A stretch of 64,000 nucleotides of DNA. Origin: Dendrobium chrysotoxum. Taxonomy: Eukaryota; Streptophyta; Magnoliopsida; Asparagales; Orchidaceae. The first letter of the stretch is position 1. Each line of letters begins with the position of its first letter. Both the position numbers and the translations under genes were made by a program. The stretch spans positions 25,039,556 through 25,103,555 of the forward strand of contig CM034298.1 in NCBI GenBank assembly GCA_019925795.1, read 5' to 3'. The notes under the pieces were generated by a model. The model was not told where the DNA came from. It made no database searches and saw only the letters and a program-made list of their open reading frames with translations. This document shows positions 36,059 through 47,479 of the stretch, one piece after another.

Positions 36059-37186
36059 CTCTTAAGAATTATAATCAGATTCTTCTCCTACCATAAGACA
36101 AATATTCACATCTTCATCTGATGAACTTGATTCATCTGAATATGGGTTAGCCCATAGAGCCTTCTTCTTCTTCTTGAAATGCTTCTTTTCTTTCTTGTCA
36201 CTCTTTCTCTCTATATCCATCTCTTTTTTCTTTGAATCAATAAGATCTGGACAATCTCCTCTTATATGTCCAGGCTTCTTGCAATGGTAGCAAATAATTC
36301 CTTCTCCTGCAGGAAATTTCTTAGTTTGAAATTTATAATTTTTGGATTTCTTGTACCTTTGGTTTTTCTTCCTTAGTAGGCTTCCAAGTCTTCTTGAAAG
36401 CAAGGCCACCTCATCACTATCTTCATTAGAGCTTGATGAACTAGATTCATCATTATCATCAACCTGTAAAGCAATGATTTTACCTTTCTCCTTCTCTTTC
36501 TTAGAAGAGCTATCCAACTTATCCCTTTGAGCTATAATCTATTCATGTGCTATCAAAGAACCCAAAAGCTGATCAAGTGGATATGTAGATAAATCTTTAG
36601 CCTCACTAATTGCAGTTACTTTAGCATCCCATTCTTTGGGAAGGAATCTAAGAATCTTATAGACTAAGTCTTGATTCTTATATGTTCTTCCAAGAGAATG
36701 TAATGTATTAATTATTTTCATAAATCTTGTATACATATCAGAAATAGATTCAGAAGGAGACATGCAAAATAATTCATATTCATGAACAAGTCTATTTATG
36801 TGTGCATCTCTAACCTCATTTGTACCTTCATAAGTTATGATTAATTTATCCCAAATTTTTTTTGCGGAATTTAACATAGAAATTTTCATATAATCATCTG
36901 GAAGAAGTGCACAATGCAAAGTATTACAAGCCCTAGCATTTAACTCATCTAATTCCCTCTCTAATGCAGTCCATTCATCAAAAGGTTATTCAATTTTAAT
37001 TCCATTAATTTCTTTAGTGGGTGTGTGATATTTGTGTGTAAGCATGTGCCACATACGAGAGTCTTGTCCTCTTAAGAATGTACTAATTCTATTTTTCCAA
37101 TAATCAAAAGGAACATTATCTAGCAATGGTGGTCGATGAGTAGATTGTCCTTTGGGAAGTGAACCCTTAGGAAAATCTTGTGCCAT
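35507..37186 (-). pseudogene. gag: Sirevirus B gag
   Basis: Long Sirevirus-type Gag, one continuous frame from ATG 37186 to TGA 35507 (1680 nt, no net indel). It is broken only by nonsense codons: TAA 36988, TAG 36541, TAA 36064, and three more in the tail. Domains in order: N-terminal MAQDFPKGSLPKGQ; a UBN2-type capsid region (CALLPDDYMKISMLNSAKKI, IWDKLIITYEGTNEV, FLPKEWDAKVTAISEAKDL); a Lys/Ser-rich linker; zinc knuckle CYHCKKPGHIRGDC near 36290-36250; an acidic segment ending NICLMVGEE; a Lys/Glu-rich coiled coil; and a second CCHC knuckle near 35690-35650. Confidence 0.85.
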
Positions 37187-37230
37187 AGTTTATAAGTGGA
37201 TCTACTCTAGGATGTTAAGCCAAAATAAAA

Positions 37231-37250
37231 AGAGCCAAGGCTATGATACC
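37231..37250 (-). promoter_or_regulatory. Primer-binding site of Sirevirus B
   Basis: The minus strand reads TGGTATCATAGCC, matching the tRNA-iMet-type PBS TGGTATCAGAGC at 11 of 12 positions. It lies between gag and the LTR end (CCAATAA) near 37252. Confidence 0.8.
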
Positions 37251-37626
37251 AATTATTGGATAACTATGGCACCCCAAGAGGGGGGGGGGTGAATTGGGAT
37301 TCTTAAAATTTTTAATAAAAGAAGGCAATTAAAATAATTTTAAAGCTATTTTGCAATGAATAAATAAATACATAAATTTTTATGAAAATGTTAAATAAAA
37401 ATTGATGCATTAAATGAAAATAAGAGGCACAAGATTTTTACGTGGTTCGGCCAGGATTCCAATTCGACCTACGTCCACGCTAGCCAACTCTTGGGCTAAA
37501 ATCCACTAATCCAGGTTTGCCTTGCAAACCTCACTTCTTTAAACCAAAGAAGTACATTGAACCTAAAATAAAAATAGATTGACTCGATCTTGAGCTGGCT
37601 TGAATTGCAGTTGATCCTCTGAACCT
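37251..37626 (-). mobile_element. Element B 5' LTR remnant and atypical right end
   Basis: LTR 3' end with the poly-C/CTCTTGGGGTGCC block (on minus), a GACCTACGTCCACG block, then about 70 bp (37553-37626) resembling the start region of A-type LTRs (GACTCGATCTTGAGCTGGCT). It is only about 375 bp long and does not begin with TGTTGATATT as B's 3' LTR does. Yet the target duplication AACTT follows exactly at 37627-37631. The LTR appears rebuilt or truncated. Confidence 0.55.
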
Positions 37627-39219
37627 AACTTGACCTACATCCACTCCCCGAAGCCTCCTCTCTGGGTATTGCACTAACACAAAAGTGACTCTCCTTCTGC
37701 TCCCATAGCAAGGAGGAGAAGCTTAAACAAAAACTCCTTTCCACCAACCCGGTGAGGCAGAGAACCTGAACTCCTTTCGCTTCCTCCTGAAGCAGGCAAA
37801 GAACTCGGACTCCTTCCGCTTCCTCCTAAAGCAGGCAGAGAACCTGAACTCCTTTCACTTCCTCCTAAAGCAGGCAGAGAATCCGAATCTTCTTACGAAC
37901 GATCCTCCCATAGAAAACACCGGCAAGACGAGAGACGACGAACAGAGAAGATGACTTTGATCCTTGCTTGGAGCAACCATTGTGAATCCCTCACAAACTC
38001 CCCCTCATAAAATTCTCTCTCTCTCCCAAACTCTCTCTCTCTCTCTAGGGTTTCTCTGGAAAGGAAAGTGGCAAAAGATTTTTCTTGTTGGAAGAAAAAG
38101 ATCTTTTATAGGATGGCTCAAAATTTGCCCTAAATCTCAACTGGTCGGCACATATCATCCAGGACGATCGACGGATCATCAGGTACGATCAGTTCAAAAT
38201 CACATGTATCAGCCTGGACGATTTGGTTCTTCTGGATGATTAGTAGACAAAAGTTATTCAGATCATCCCATACGATTCTGTGATCGTTCGGGATGATTAG
38301 TATAAATCAGGAATTTTATCCAGAAGACTGCTATGGACGTCCAGGGGAACTTGTGCTGGATGATCTCAAAATGAGTTGATCGTCCCAGATGATATATCTA
38401 TCTTCTTGTATGATTAGTTCAAAACCACACAATATCGTCCCAAGAATTGCTCTGGACTTATAGGTGAAATATATAGGATGATCTCAAAATGACCTGATCG
38501 CACGGGATGATATCTTTATCGTCATGTACGATTAGTTAAAAAATAACCAAAATCATCCCAATCATCGCTATGGACATATAGGTGAAATGCACTAGACGAT
38601 CATGATCGTCCCGGACGATATTGCAATCTTCCCAAATGATATGATCGTATAATTTAAATATTAACTGCTTTCCTCAATCACTAGACTAATTTAGGCATGA
38701 TTGTGATAAATCATCCCAGACGATACACGTATCATTCTGGACGATCAGACTAAATGCCTTAAAATTAAACTTGACTAACTTAATCTGGCAGCTGAGAATT
38801 TCTGATTTAAGCCTATCATCCTGTACGATACTGATATCATCCAGGACAATCAGCTTAATCAAATTGACTTAACATGATCATCCTAATTAGGGTTTCTATT
38901 TTCACTAGATCGTCCAGGACAATGTTAATATCGTCTAGGATGATCTGAACAAAAAATGAATAGAAACTCTAATTCACTTAAGCTCTCCCCCTGAGTGTGT
39001 GTGTGCAAGGTTACTTAGCTAGGGGATCGGTTACATAGCATTTGACTCAATAAAGATGAAAACAATACATTGGACCTAAATTTTAAAACATACTGACTCG
39101 ATCTTGGACTGGCTTAAACTTGTAATTGATCTTGCGTACCTGAAAGATTAAACAGACAACCAGAAACAGAAATGTTTACTATTATCAAAATTATAACCCT
39201 TAAAACCAGATTCGTAACA
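37627..39219 (-). mobile_element. Sirevirus A1 3' LTR, main piece
   Basis: Minus-strand LTR beginning TGTTACGAATCTGG at 39219, directly after the polypurine tract, and running to 37627. There element B is inserted; the LTR ends at 29366-29615. Homologous to the 5' LTR 47480-49311 throughout. It includes leader repeats (37750-37890) and many ATCATCC/GGACGAT palindromes (38150-38950). Confidence 0.92.
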
Positions 39220-39440
39220 ATCTCCCCCTTTTTTATGATGGCAAACATTGATGCAATAGTTTCAAATAAAATATATAGGAGTACTCAATGCACACATGAA
39301 AGAAAAATATCATTTCAAATTTCACTAAGCACAAAATACAATAAGGAAAATAATTACAAAACATGAGCAGTACAAGAAACAACTAGAACAGTATAAGAAA
39401 CTACTAGTTACTCAAAACACTAACTCCCCCTTTTGACATC
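39220..39440 (-). promoter_or_regulatory. Polypurine tracts of Sirevirus A1
   Basis: The main tract AAAAAAGGGGGAGAT lies at 39220-39234 against the LTR. A second, CAAAAGGGGGAGTTAG preceded by GATGT, lies near 39420-39437. Two tracts with the GGGGGAG core match the multiple-PPT habit of Sireviruses. Confidence 0.8.
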
Positions 39441-39499
39441 ACAAAGAGGAGGATGAACAAACACAACAATACAAGTAGAAAATATCACAAAACACAAAG

Positions 39500-40645
39500 C
39501 TAAAAAGGAGGCGAATCCTGATCAGAAGGAGGAGGAGGTGGTGGCTGAAAGTAACTGTGAATGGCAGCAAAGTGTGCTCCAAACCAAGCAATATCCTGGT
39601 CGTGCTGCTGTTGCTGTTGAGCAGCATAGTCATTAAAGTACTGTAGATCCTCAGTGTGCTGCTGCTCTTAGGCAGCCACATAAGAATTAAATCGGGCCTC
39701 CCACTGGTCGAACCGCTGCACCAGATGATCAAAAGGGGATGCAATACAAAGGGGAGCAGGTGCATCAGGTACAACAGGAATAGGAACAGCTTCTTCCTCT
39801 TCCTCCTCAATATTCGGTGTGGGCTCTAGATGTAATCGGGTACTGTGGTGTACATGGAAGGAATTGTTTATAAAGTAGGAAGGAGGGACATTGGCAGGGA
39901 CTGGATATTGCAGATCATATTTGGTCTCCAGAGTATATGTAATGATGTGTCATAGAGCTAGATTTTGGTGTCGTCTATGGCCTAGATCCCTAATGGTAGT
40001 GAGATGCTCGATATAGTGAAAAAGGAGATCGATAGCATTGAATTCTTGGTGGGCTATGATGTAGTAGGTGGTCAGGGAAAGTAAATGTGTGATGTGAATG
40101 CGGTCCCCAGCCTTTGTGATGATGGACAAATGAAGGATATGTTGAATGGTACTGGCATCCTTAAGTAGGGAAGAGCAAGCATTGTCATGGTAAGGGGCGT
40201 TGGTATTTGTAAGGAAGTGATTGGCGACACTCCAATCATAATGAGGATCAGAAATTAGGGTGTGAAGTTTAACACCAGTGACGAAGAGTTGAAGGATATG
40301 GTGAAAATCCTGGGCAGTGAGTTCTACAGGTCACTGATTCACGAAGGAGTGAAGGGTGGAATAGTCAGCGGCGATGCGAAGATTTACAAAGAAGACCCTG
40401 AGAAGTTCAATGCTAAAAGGGAAGGCTAGGGTGAGGATGACGGTGTGGGAGGTATGCGCAAACAGATCTAGGACAGGGTAGGTAAAAGTGCGGGGGTTGA
40501 CGATCTTGGATTGTGTGATTCCAACTTCAAGATAGCGTTGGAAGGCAGTCTGATCGGCTGTATTTGGAAAGCGGGGATCGACATTTCACCAGGAGGAGCT
40601 TACACCTTGATGCCTAGATCTCTTTCCACCAGCTATTAGAGTCAC
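39500..40645 (-). pseudogene. Extra ORF in the env position of Sirevirus A1, about 381 codons
   Basis: Sense-strand reading frame between pol and the 3' LTR, in one frame for 1146 nt with no net indel. Four premature stops interrupt it, all explicable by C-to-T or G-to-A: TGA just before NVDPRFPNTADQTAFQ, TGA after LHSFVNQ, TGA after HRRHQNLAL, TAA after ARFNSYVAA. It is therefore invisible as a long ORF. A GTG at 40645 may be a mutated start. Readable blocks: IELLRVFFVNLRIAADYSTL, VELTAQDFHHILQLFV, an acidic run before PIPVVPDAPAPL, and a Gln/His-rich then Pro-rich C-terminus (PPPPPSDQDSPPF). The FF-x-NLR region with a following VELTAQDF resembles the domain of plant transposon-associated proteins of unknown function. 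I see no signal peptide or clear membrane segment. Confidence 0.6.
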
Positions 40646-40718
40646 AAGAGAAGAAGTATGGAAGGAAGAGGGGTGAAGAAAACTGAAGAAAAATGGCTGT
40701 TTAAGTAGAAGTCAGCCA

Positions 40719-41245
40719 GATCATCCCGTACGATCGCAGGATCATCCAGGACGATATGAGTAATTATGAAGGCCAAGATGATTGGTCAAAAAGGCGATCT
40801 GATCATCCAGGATGATCAGAGATCGTCCAAGATAATTAGAGACAGGCGATCATCTTGAGGAGTCCAGTTGGACGATCGTTGATGAAAAGTATCATCCAAG
40901 ATGATGAGGTGGATCATCCGGGACGATATGAAATAAATGCACAAGACGGGCTGAATTTGAATTATCCAACTTTTGACACGTGGATCATCCAGGATGATGA
41001 GGTGTATCGTTTAGGATGATGACTAATAATTGGTGCATTCTCAGCCATTTGATCAGGATCAGGAAAATTGGATCATATTGTCCAAGATGATGTAGGGATT
41101 ATCCAGGACGATCACCAATAATTGATGCATCTCAACCATTTGATCAGAGTGGGGATGATTTGAATGGATCATCCATGATGATGGATGGATTATCCAGGAT
41201 GAAGAAGATCATCCATGATGATGTGGGGATCGTCCAGGACGATGT
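40719..41245. repeat. Palindrome cluster ATCATCC-N-GGACGAT between pol and the extra ORF's 5' end
   Basis: About a dozen imperfect 15-bp palindromes of the form AT(C/T)(G/A)TCC-N-GGA(C/T)GAT within 530 bp, for example 40720-40734 and 41229-41243. It is the same family of palindromes that fills the LTRs. It lies immediately upstream of the extra ORF on the minus strand. Confidence 0.85.
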
Positions 41246-42559
41246 GAAGAAAAAGTAAAAAAGATGGAGAATGGAGAGGAAAGATTAGGGATCCCAAGAA
41301 CACATATAACCAAATGAAAATAAAAGCAGAGTAAATAAAAGTAGAAATGAGAAACAAAACATGTAAAAAATAATGATTTTTTTTAACTGATCAGCTCTAA
41401 GAAATTAGAATTTTCCCTTGATTTTGAATCTAAAAACCAATAAGAAGACGATCGACAGCGCTGAAATCCAGAAAAGTTAGAAAATCGACTTTCGTAACTC
41501 CCACCTCGGACTCCTCATAGGTGCAAATTCCTTTCAAAACAAAAATCTAATTCAGAAGAAAAGAAATTAGATTTGAAAATTGATCCTTTTAAGCCCCGTT
41601 CTAGAAAAATATCTGATATAATAGTATTTCAAAGTAAGAAATCAGAAATCATGCTTTTTCATCTCAAGCTTTTAAAAATATTAAGGGCCCATGGATTTTT
41701 TTAAGACATTTAAAGATGTGAAAGGGAAGAAAGCCTATTTCTTTGTGGGCTCATTTTGTGCCTAATTTTTAATTTGTTTGGCGCTTCGCGCATCTTTTTA
41801 TTTTTGATACACTTTGTGTATTCTTTCAATTTTTGGCGACATTATGCATCTTTTCAGTTGGGGCTAATTTTGTGCCTCTTTTCATTTTGGCACTCTTTGC
41901 GCATCTTTTGTAAGCTTTCTCCCTCTCAAAATTATTAAAGAATCTCAGCTGTGAAATTACCTTCCAGACATAAGAGATGACAAAGTTCACTCTCTATAAT
42001 AAGGAAGAGTAATTCACAAAACAAAAATCATACATCATATGATAAGTGCAATCAGTTGGTTCAGAAAATCATAACAATGACTTAAAACTTTGAAAACACT
42101 ATTCATATAAGGTAGATTACTGCAGGAAGATAAAATAGATCTCTATTTCAAAAACTAATTTTTTAATTTTGAAGAAGATTTTTATCCAAAAGGAACAATA
42201 CACTATTAAAGGAGTTAGAGGAAGAGAAACAATCATCAATGTTTCTTCCCTTTAACAGATCCAGTGAAATCAATCACTGCTTACAAGCTTCCAAACCAAA
42301 AAATAAGGCAAAAATTTCAGTCAGAACTTCAATTTATCAGCAGTAGTGAGCAGTGATTGAATTTTGAAAGGAATAAAACAGTAAGTAAAAAATAAGTAGG
42401 AAATCACATCAAAATAAATACTCGAATCAAACTAACAATAAGACTAAAATGAAAATCAATAGAAAAAAACAAAAACCAACAGGAAATAGATAATCAAATC
42501 AAACAACTAACAGAAATATAATGAAAAATAGATAAATCAGAAATCAGTAGTCATCAGAA
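41246..42559 (-). mobile_element. Sirevirus A1 non-coding region downstream of pol
   Basis: Between the pol stop (42560) and the palindrome cluster. Around 41740-41920 is a loose repeat of GGCGCTTCGCGCATCTTTT-like units (about four, on plus). The rest is AT-rich with no convincing reading frame. Confidence 0.5.
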
Positions 42560-45500
42560 TCAAGCATTTATGTCAATCACACCTAATCTGGTCCTTAAAA
42601 TACTGAATGAGTCAAAGGCCAGTGGTTTAGTAAATATGCCATCCAACTGATTTTTAGTTGCTACATGATGTAGCTCAATATCCCCTTTTGTAACATGGTC
42701 CCTAATGAAGTGATGCCTTATATCAATATGTTTTGTTCTAGAATGTTGGATTATATTCTTAAAAAAGCAGATGACACTAGTATTATCACATAGAACAAAA
42801 ACTGTGCCCACTGGTAATCCTAAATCCAAAACTTGTTGCTTTAACCAAAGGACTTGAGACACACAACTTTCTAAGGCAATGTACTCAACTTCAGCAGTGG
42901 AAAGTGCAACTGAGTTCTATTTTCTACTGAACCAGGAGACTAACGACTGTCCTATGAATTGATAAGTTTTAGAAGTGCTTTTTATATCCACCCTATAACC
43001 TATAAAGTCAGAATTAGAATATCTAATAATCTCAAAAGAGGTGTTGTGCCTAGGGTACCAGATTCTTAGGTTTGGGGTCCCTAAAAGATATCTAAGAATT
43101 CTCTTAACATTATTCAGGTGGGATTCTTTAGGATCAGCCTGAAACCTAGCACAAAGATAAACACTAAATATAATATCAAGTCAGCTAGCAGTCAGGTAAA
43201 GCAGTGATCCAATTATTCCTCTATACTTCTTCTAATCAACAGATTTTTCACTTGAATCCTTATCTAACTGAATAGAGGAGCTCATGGGAGTATTGATTGG
43301 CTTGGATTTGTCCATTTCATATTTCTTCAAAATGCCCTTAGTGTATTTAGATTGATTGAGAAAGGTTCCATCATCCAGTTGCCTTATGCTAAACCCCAAA
43401 AAGTAGGATAATTCTCCCATCATACTCATCTCAAACTCCTTAGTCATTATTTTAGAAAAATCATCACATAAATATTTATCACAAGATCCAAAAATTATAT
43501 CATCAATATAGATTTAGACAATGAGTAAATCATCCCCTACTCTCCTCAGAAAAAGGGTGGTGTCTGTGCTCCCCTTAACAAACTCTCTTTCTAACAGAAA
43601 TGTGCTAAGCCTCTCATACCAAGCTCTGGGTGCCTGTTTCAATCCATGTAAGGCCTTTTTTAATTTATAAACATGATTTTGATATTGGGAACTGCCAAAA
43701 CTTGGGGGTTATTCCACAAAAACATCCTCTTTTATTATCCCATTTAAGAAGGCACTCTTGACATCCATTTGAAACAGCTTAAATCCCTTTTAACAGACAA
43801 AGGCTAGTAGCACCCTAATGGCTTTCAATCTAGCTACAGGGGCAAAGGTCTCCTTAAAATCAATCCCTTCAATCTGATTATACCCCTTAGCCACCAATCT
43901 TTCCTTATTCCTAACCACCACACCAGAATCATTCATCTTATTCTTAAAGACCCACTTGGTTCCCACTATAGTTTGATTCCTAAGTCTTTCTACTAACTCC
44001 CAAACATCGTTCCTTACAAATAAATTCAATTCCTCTTGCATAGCTAAGATCCAAAACTCATCAGAAAGGGTTGATTAATGTTGGTGGGTTCAGTCATTGA
44101 GATAAAGGCAGAGTGGTTTACTTCCTTCCTATGTCCATGCCTAGTCTTAACACCTTCAGAAGGGTCTCCTAAGATCAGTTCTTTAGGATGACTCGAAGAA
44201 TATCTCCAATCTCTAGGCAAAGTGTTTTAAGGTTCTACCCTTTCCTCCAAATTTGTATTTTTAACCCCTTGGGTAATCTCCCCTACCTCTTCTTCTACCT
44301 CAACTCTAGTCTCCTTAGGATCAGATTCATCAAACACCACATGAGTTGTCTCTTCCACCACCAAAGTCCTCTTATTAAACACCCTAAATGATTTCCCCAC
44401 ATTAGAATAGCCTAAGAACACTCCTTCATCAGATTTGGGTTCAAACTTTCCTAAGGATGATTTTCCCTTATTCAGAATGAAAATCTTTCAGCCAAAGACA
44501 TAGAGGTAGGACAGGTTTGGAGTTCTACCCTTAATGATCTCATAAGGTGTCTTATTCAGATTGGATTTAACATTCACCTTATTCAGCATATAACAGACAG
44601 TGTTCACTGCTTCAGCCCAAAAGTATTTTGAAGTGAATACTCAGCATGCATGACTCTAGCGGCTTCCACTAAGGTCCTATTCTTCCTTTCAGCTACCCCG
44701 TTCTGCTGAGGGGTCCTAGGAGCTAAAAAATTGTGACTAATCCCTCGCTCCTGTAGAAAGATCCAAACTTCAAATTTTCAAACTCTCCACCATGATCACT
44801 ATGAATAGTCAAGATCTCACAACCTAACTTCCTCTGAATCCAAGTAGAGAAGGACTTAAATTCGTCAAATGACTCAGATTTATGTGACAGAAATTTAATC
44901 CAAGTGAACCTCAAGTAATCATCAATAATCACAAAACTATAGACTTTCCCCCCTAAGCTGGCAGTGCTAATGGGTCCAAAGAGATCCATGTGAAGGACTT
45001 CTAAAGGTCTAGATGTTCCAATGTCCTTAACAAAGTGAAAGGAGGACTGCACTTGCTTCCCTAATTGACAGGCATCATACAGGTGGTCCTTAGTGAACTT
45101 AAGCTTGGGGACACCTCTAACTAAGTCCTTTTGGGTGACCCTTCTAAGGGTTTTCATACTGGCATGACATAATCTCCTGTGCCACAACCAAGACTCATCA
45201 CTAGTAGTTTTTAAACAAATTGAATTATCAGCTTTAAAGCAACTTACATCCAGCATGTAGACATTGTTGATCCTTTGTCCCTGCAAAATAATTTTGTCAT
45301 TTAAGCTTAAAATGCAGCAAGTGGGTAGGAATTTGATATTGTATCCTTTGACACAGAGTTGACTGATGCTTAGTAGGTTGTGTTTTAATCCATCTACAAG
45401 AAAAACATTGTCAATCATAAAATTCATTGAATCACAAATTATACCTGCTCCTACCACCCTCCTGGTGGTGTTGTCTCCAAGTGTAACCTTGCCTCTAGCT

Positions 45501-45604
45501 TTGGCCTCCAGCGAAATGAACTGATTTGCATCTCCAGTCATGTGTCTTGAACATCTGTTGTCTAGGTACCACATACTCTCACGAGATCTTGTGTGAGAGC
45601 ACCC
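42560..45604 (-). pseudogene. pol: Sirevirus A1 pol (PR-INT-RT-RNase H)
   Basis: 3045 nt from just after the acceptor-like AG (45605) to TGA at 42560. Protease begins MWYLDNRCSRHMTGD, with the catalytic DSG changed to DNR. Integrase has HRRLCHASMKTL with CDAC changed to YDAC, then MDLFGP and SDHGGEF. RT pieces include DVWELV (44041-43790) and LYIDDII near 43500. RNase H ends with the TKHIDIRHHFIRDHV block and the stop after GVIDINA. Frames are broken between 44723 and 44421 and again before 43447, with added stops. Not functional. It can be compared directly with A2 pol at 62387. Confidence 0.92.
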
Positions 45605-46325
45605 CTACAAAATCATCAAATGTAAGATTTAGGAACCCAAACTTGTTTGGGTTCCTTCTTATGAAAAGAAGAATGCAATGCATGTGTGCTGAGCTGTGAA
45701 ACAGGCAATTTTGACCTCCACACCCAATGTGCACTATGGTGAACAATGCAGGTGTGGGAGATGTGTCCTAACATGCCATAAGAAAAATATCTAATACCAG
45801 GAAAAGGGTTAACTAATCTACGTGGGTGATAGTGCCTCTTCCTAGGTTTGTATGAAACATGCTTTGATCATTTTAAAACAAATTCTTCAAAAGGTAGAGG
45901 TGCATAAAACTGTGCAAAAGTAGGAGGTGTTTCATTTTTCTCAAAAGCAGTAATTTTTACTCTTAAAAATTCATTATCCTTGTTAAGACTTACAATTTTA
46001 AATTTCAATGCTCCATTACTACTCTCCACTTCACATGCCATGTTGTCTAATTTTTTAAAAGCTCTTTCTAAATCAACATGCGAGAATTTCAATGAATCAT
46101 GCTCAGTAATCAGATTAGAATACTTTTTGTTCAGTTCATCAAATTCATCAAGTAAAGACATGTGATTGCTATCAAGTGTAGAATGATCTTTAACTACAGA
46201 ATCATGCTCTTTTTGCAAGGTTAAGAAATCCAATTTCAGGCTAGCATGCAATTTCTTAAGTTCCTATACGATGCGTGAATTCTTTCAGACACTTCAAATA
46301 ATTGATCATAAGTAAGCTCACATAC
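45605..46325 (-). other. Intron-like cassette between gag and pol of Sirevirus A1
   Basis: On minus, GTATGTGAGC after GAAGAG (46326) to TTTTGTAG before GGG (45604); 721 nt. Joining the ends links gag ...QEE to pol in phase 0. Unspliced, it carries a gag coiled coil (45868-46251) and a second knuckle in which two Cys have become Tyr, then ATT-TGA at 45616. Same sites as in A2 and B. Confidence 0.5.
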
Positions 46326-47424
46326 CTCTTCCTGGTCAGACTGACCAGGATGATCATCTGCCATCAAACACAAGTTAGTTTCCTCCTCTTCATGTTCAGT
46401 CTTAGAGGAGTTAGATGTAGAATCTGTCCAGAATACCTTTTGAATTCACTTCTTATCCTTCCTAAATTTGGGTTTCTCCTCACCCTTTTCCTTGCTTGGG
46501 TGAGCTTTAAGTGTAGGACAATCAACCTTAATGTGTTCATGCTTCCTCCATTCAAAACAAACAGTATAAGATGAACCTTTAAAATTTTTACTGGACTTAC
46601 CCTTGTTCCACTTCGGAAAGTTCTTAGGTTTCTTCCTTAGAATGCTTTTGAATTGCCTAGTGATTAAGGAAACATCATCGCTATCAGACCCAAAAGAATC
46701 AGTGTCAGTATCGTTGGCCTTCAGTACCACAGTTTTCTCCTTCTTCTTCTCACCTACATCAAGCTGTTTTTGGTTCACCCCTTGCTCGTAAGAAATGACT
46801 GACCCAAGTAAGTTATCAGTAGAATAATTGTTCAAATATTTTGATTCAGTAATTGCATTATCTTAGCATCAAATAAAGAAGGCAAACATCTCAAAATCTT
46901 GTTCACTTTTTCATAGTTTGTAAGTTCTCTTCCTAAAGCATGCAAACAAGTGACAATTGATTTAATCTCGTATATATTTCAGAAATAGATTCAGTAGGTT
47001 TCATGCAAAAAAGTTCATAGTCAAGAAGCAATATGTTTAACCTAGACTATTTGACTTCAGTTGTACCTTCATAAGTGATGCACAATCTATCCCAAATTTC
47101 TTGACCCGTTGGTCAAGTAGAAACACGCATGTAATCCTTAGATTTTAAAGCACAGAAAAAATAGTTTAAACATTTGGCATTCAGTTGGGCTAAGTTACGA
47201 TCATCAATAGTCCAATCAGTGAAACACAGTTCAGTTTTAACATTGTTAATCATTCTGAAAGGTGGTTCATAGCCATCCTTAACAAGCATCAACATGCGAT
47301 AATCATTTGATTGAAGAAAAGTGGACATGCGAGCTTTTCAAAAATCAAAAGTGATGTTATCAAATAATGGCGATCATGTAATTGAATAAGCTTCAGTAGT
47401 ATTACGATTACTAAAGTTAGCCAT
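45616..47424 (-). pseudogene. gag: Sirevirus A1 gag
   Basis: Starts at ATG 47424 after the PBS. The N-terminus has two early nonsense codons (TGA where A2 has sense codons or TGG), then MSTFLQSNDYRML and a UBN2-type capsid region that is frame-broken around 46836-47112. The piece 46835-46446 includes the basic linker and first zinc knuckle, degenerate (CFEWRKHEHIKVDC). The acidic NLCLMADDHP segment and coiled coil follow. Ends ATT-TGA at 45616. Confidence 0.88.
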
Positions 47425-47465
47425 GGATCAAATTCAAAAGTTTTTAAACTTAATTTTTGAATCCC

Positions 47466-47477
47466 GCTCTGATACCA
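47466..47477 (-). promoter_or_regulatory. Primer-binding site of Sirevirus A1
   Basis: The minus strand reads TGGTATCAGAGC, a perfect 12-nt match to the tRNA-iMet-type copia PBS, three bases inside the 5' LTR end (47480). Confidence 0.95.
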
Positions 47478-47479
47478 CT

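Noticed and set aside
39439..39810. 123-codon minus-strand ORF with a hydrophobic start (MRRKRKKLFLFLLYLM), which could suggest a signal peptide
   Set aside because: It is in a different frame from the longer indel-free frame 39500-40645, whose composition and continuity are more protein-like.
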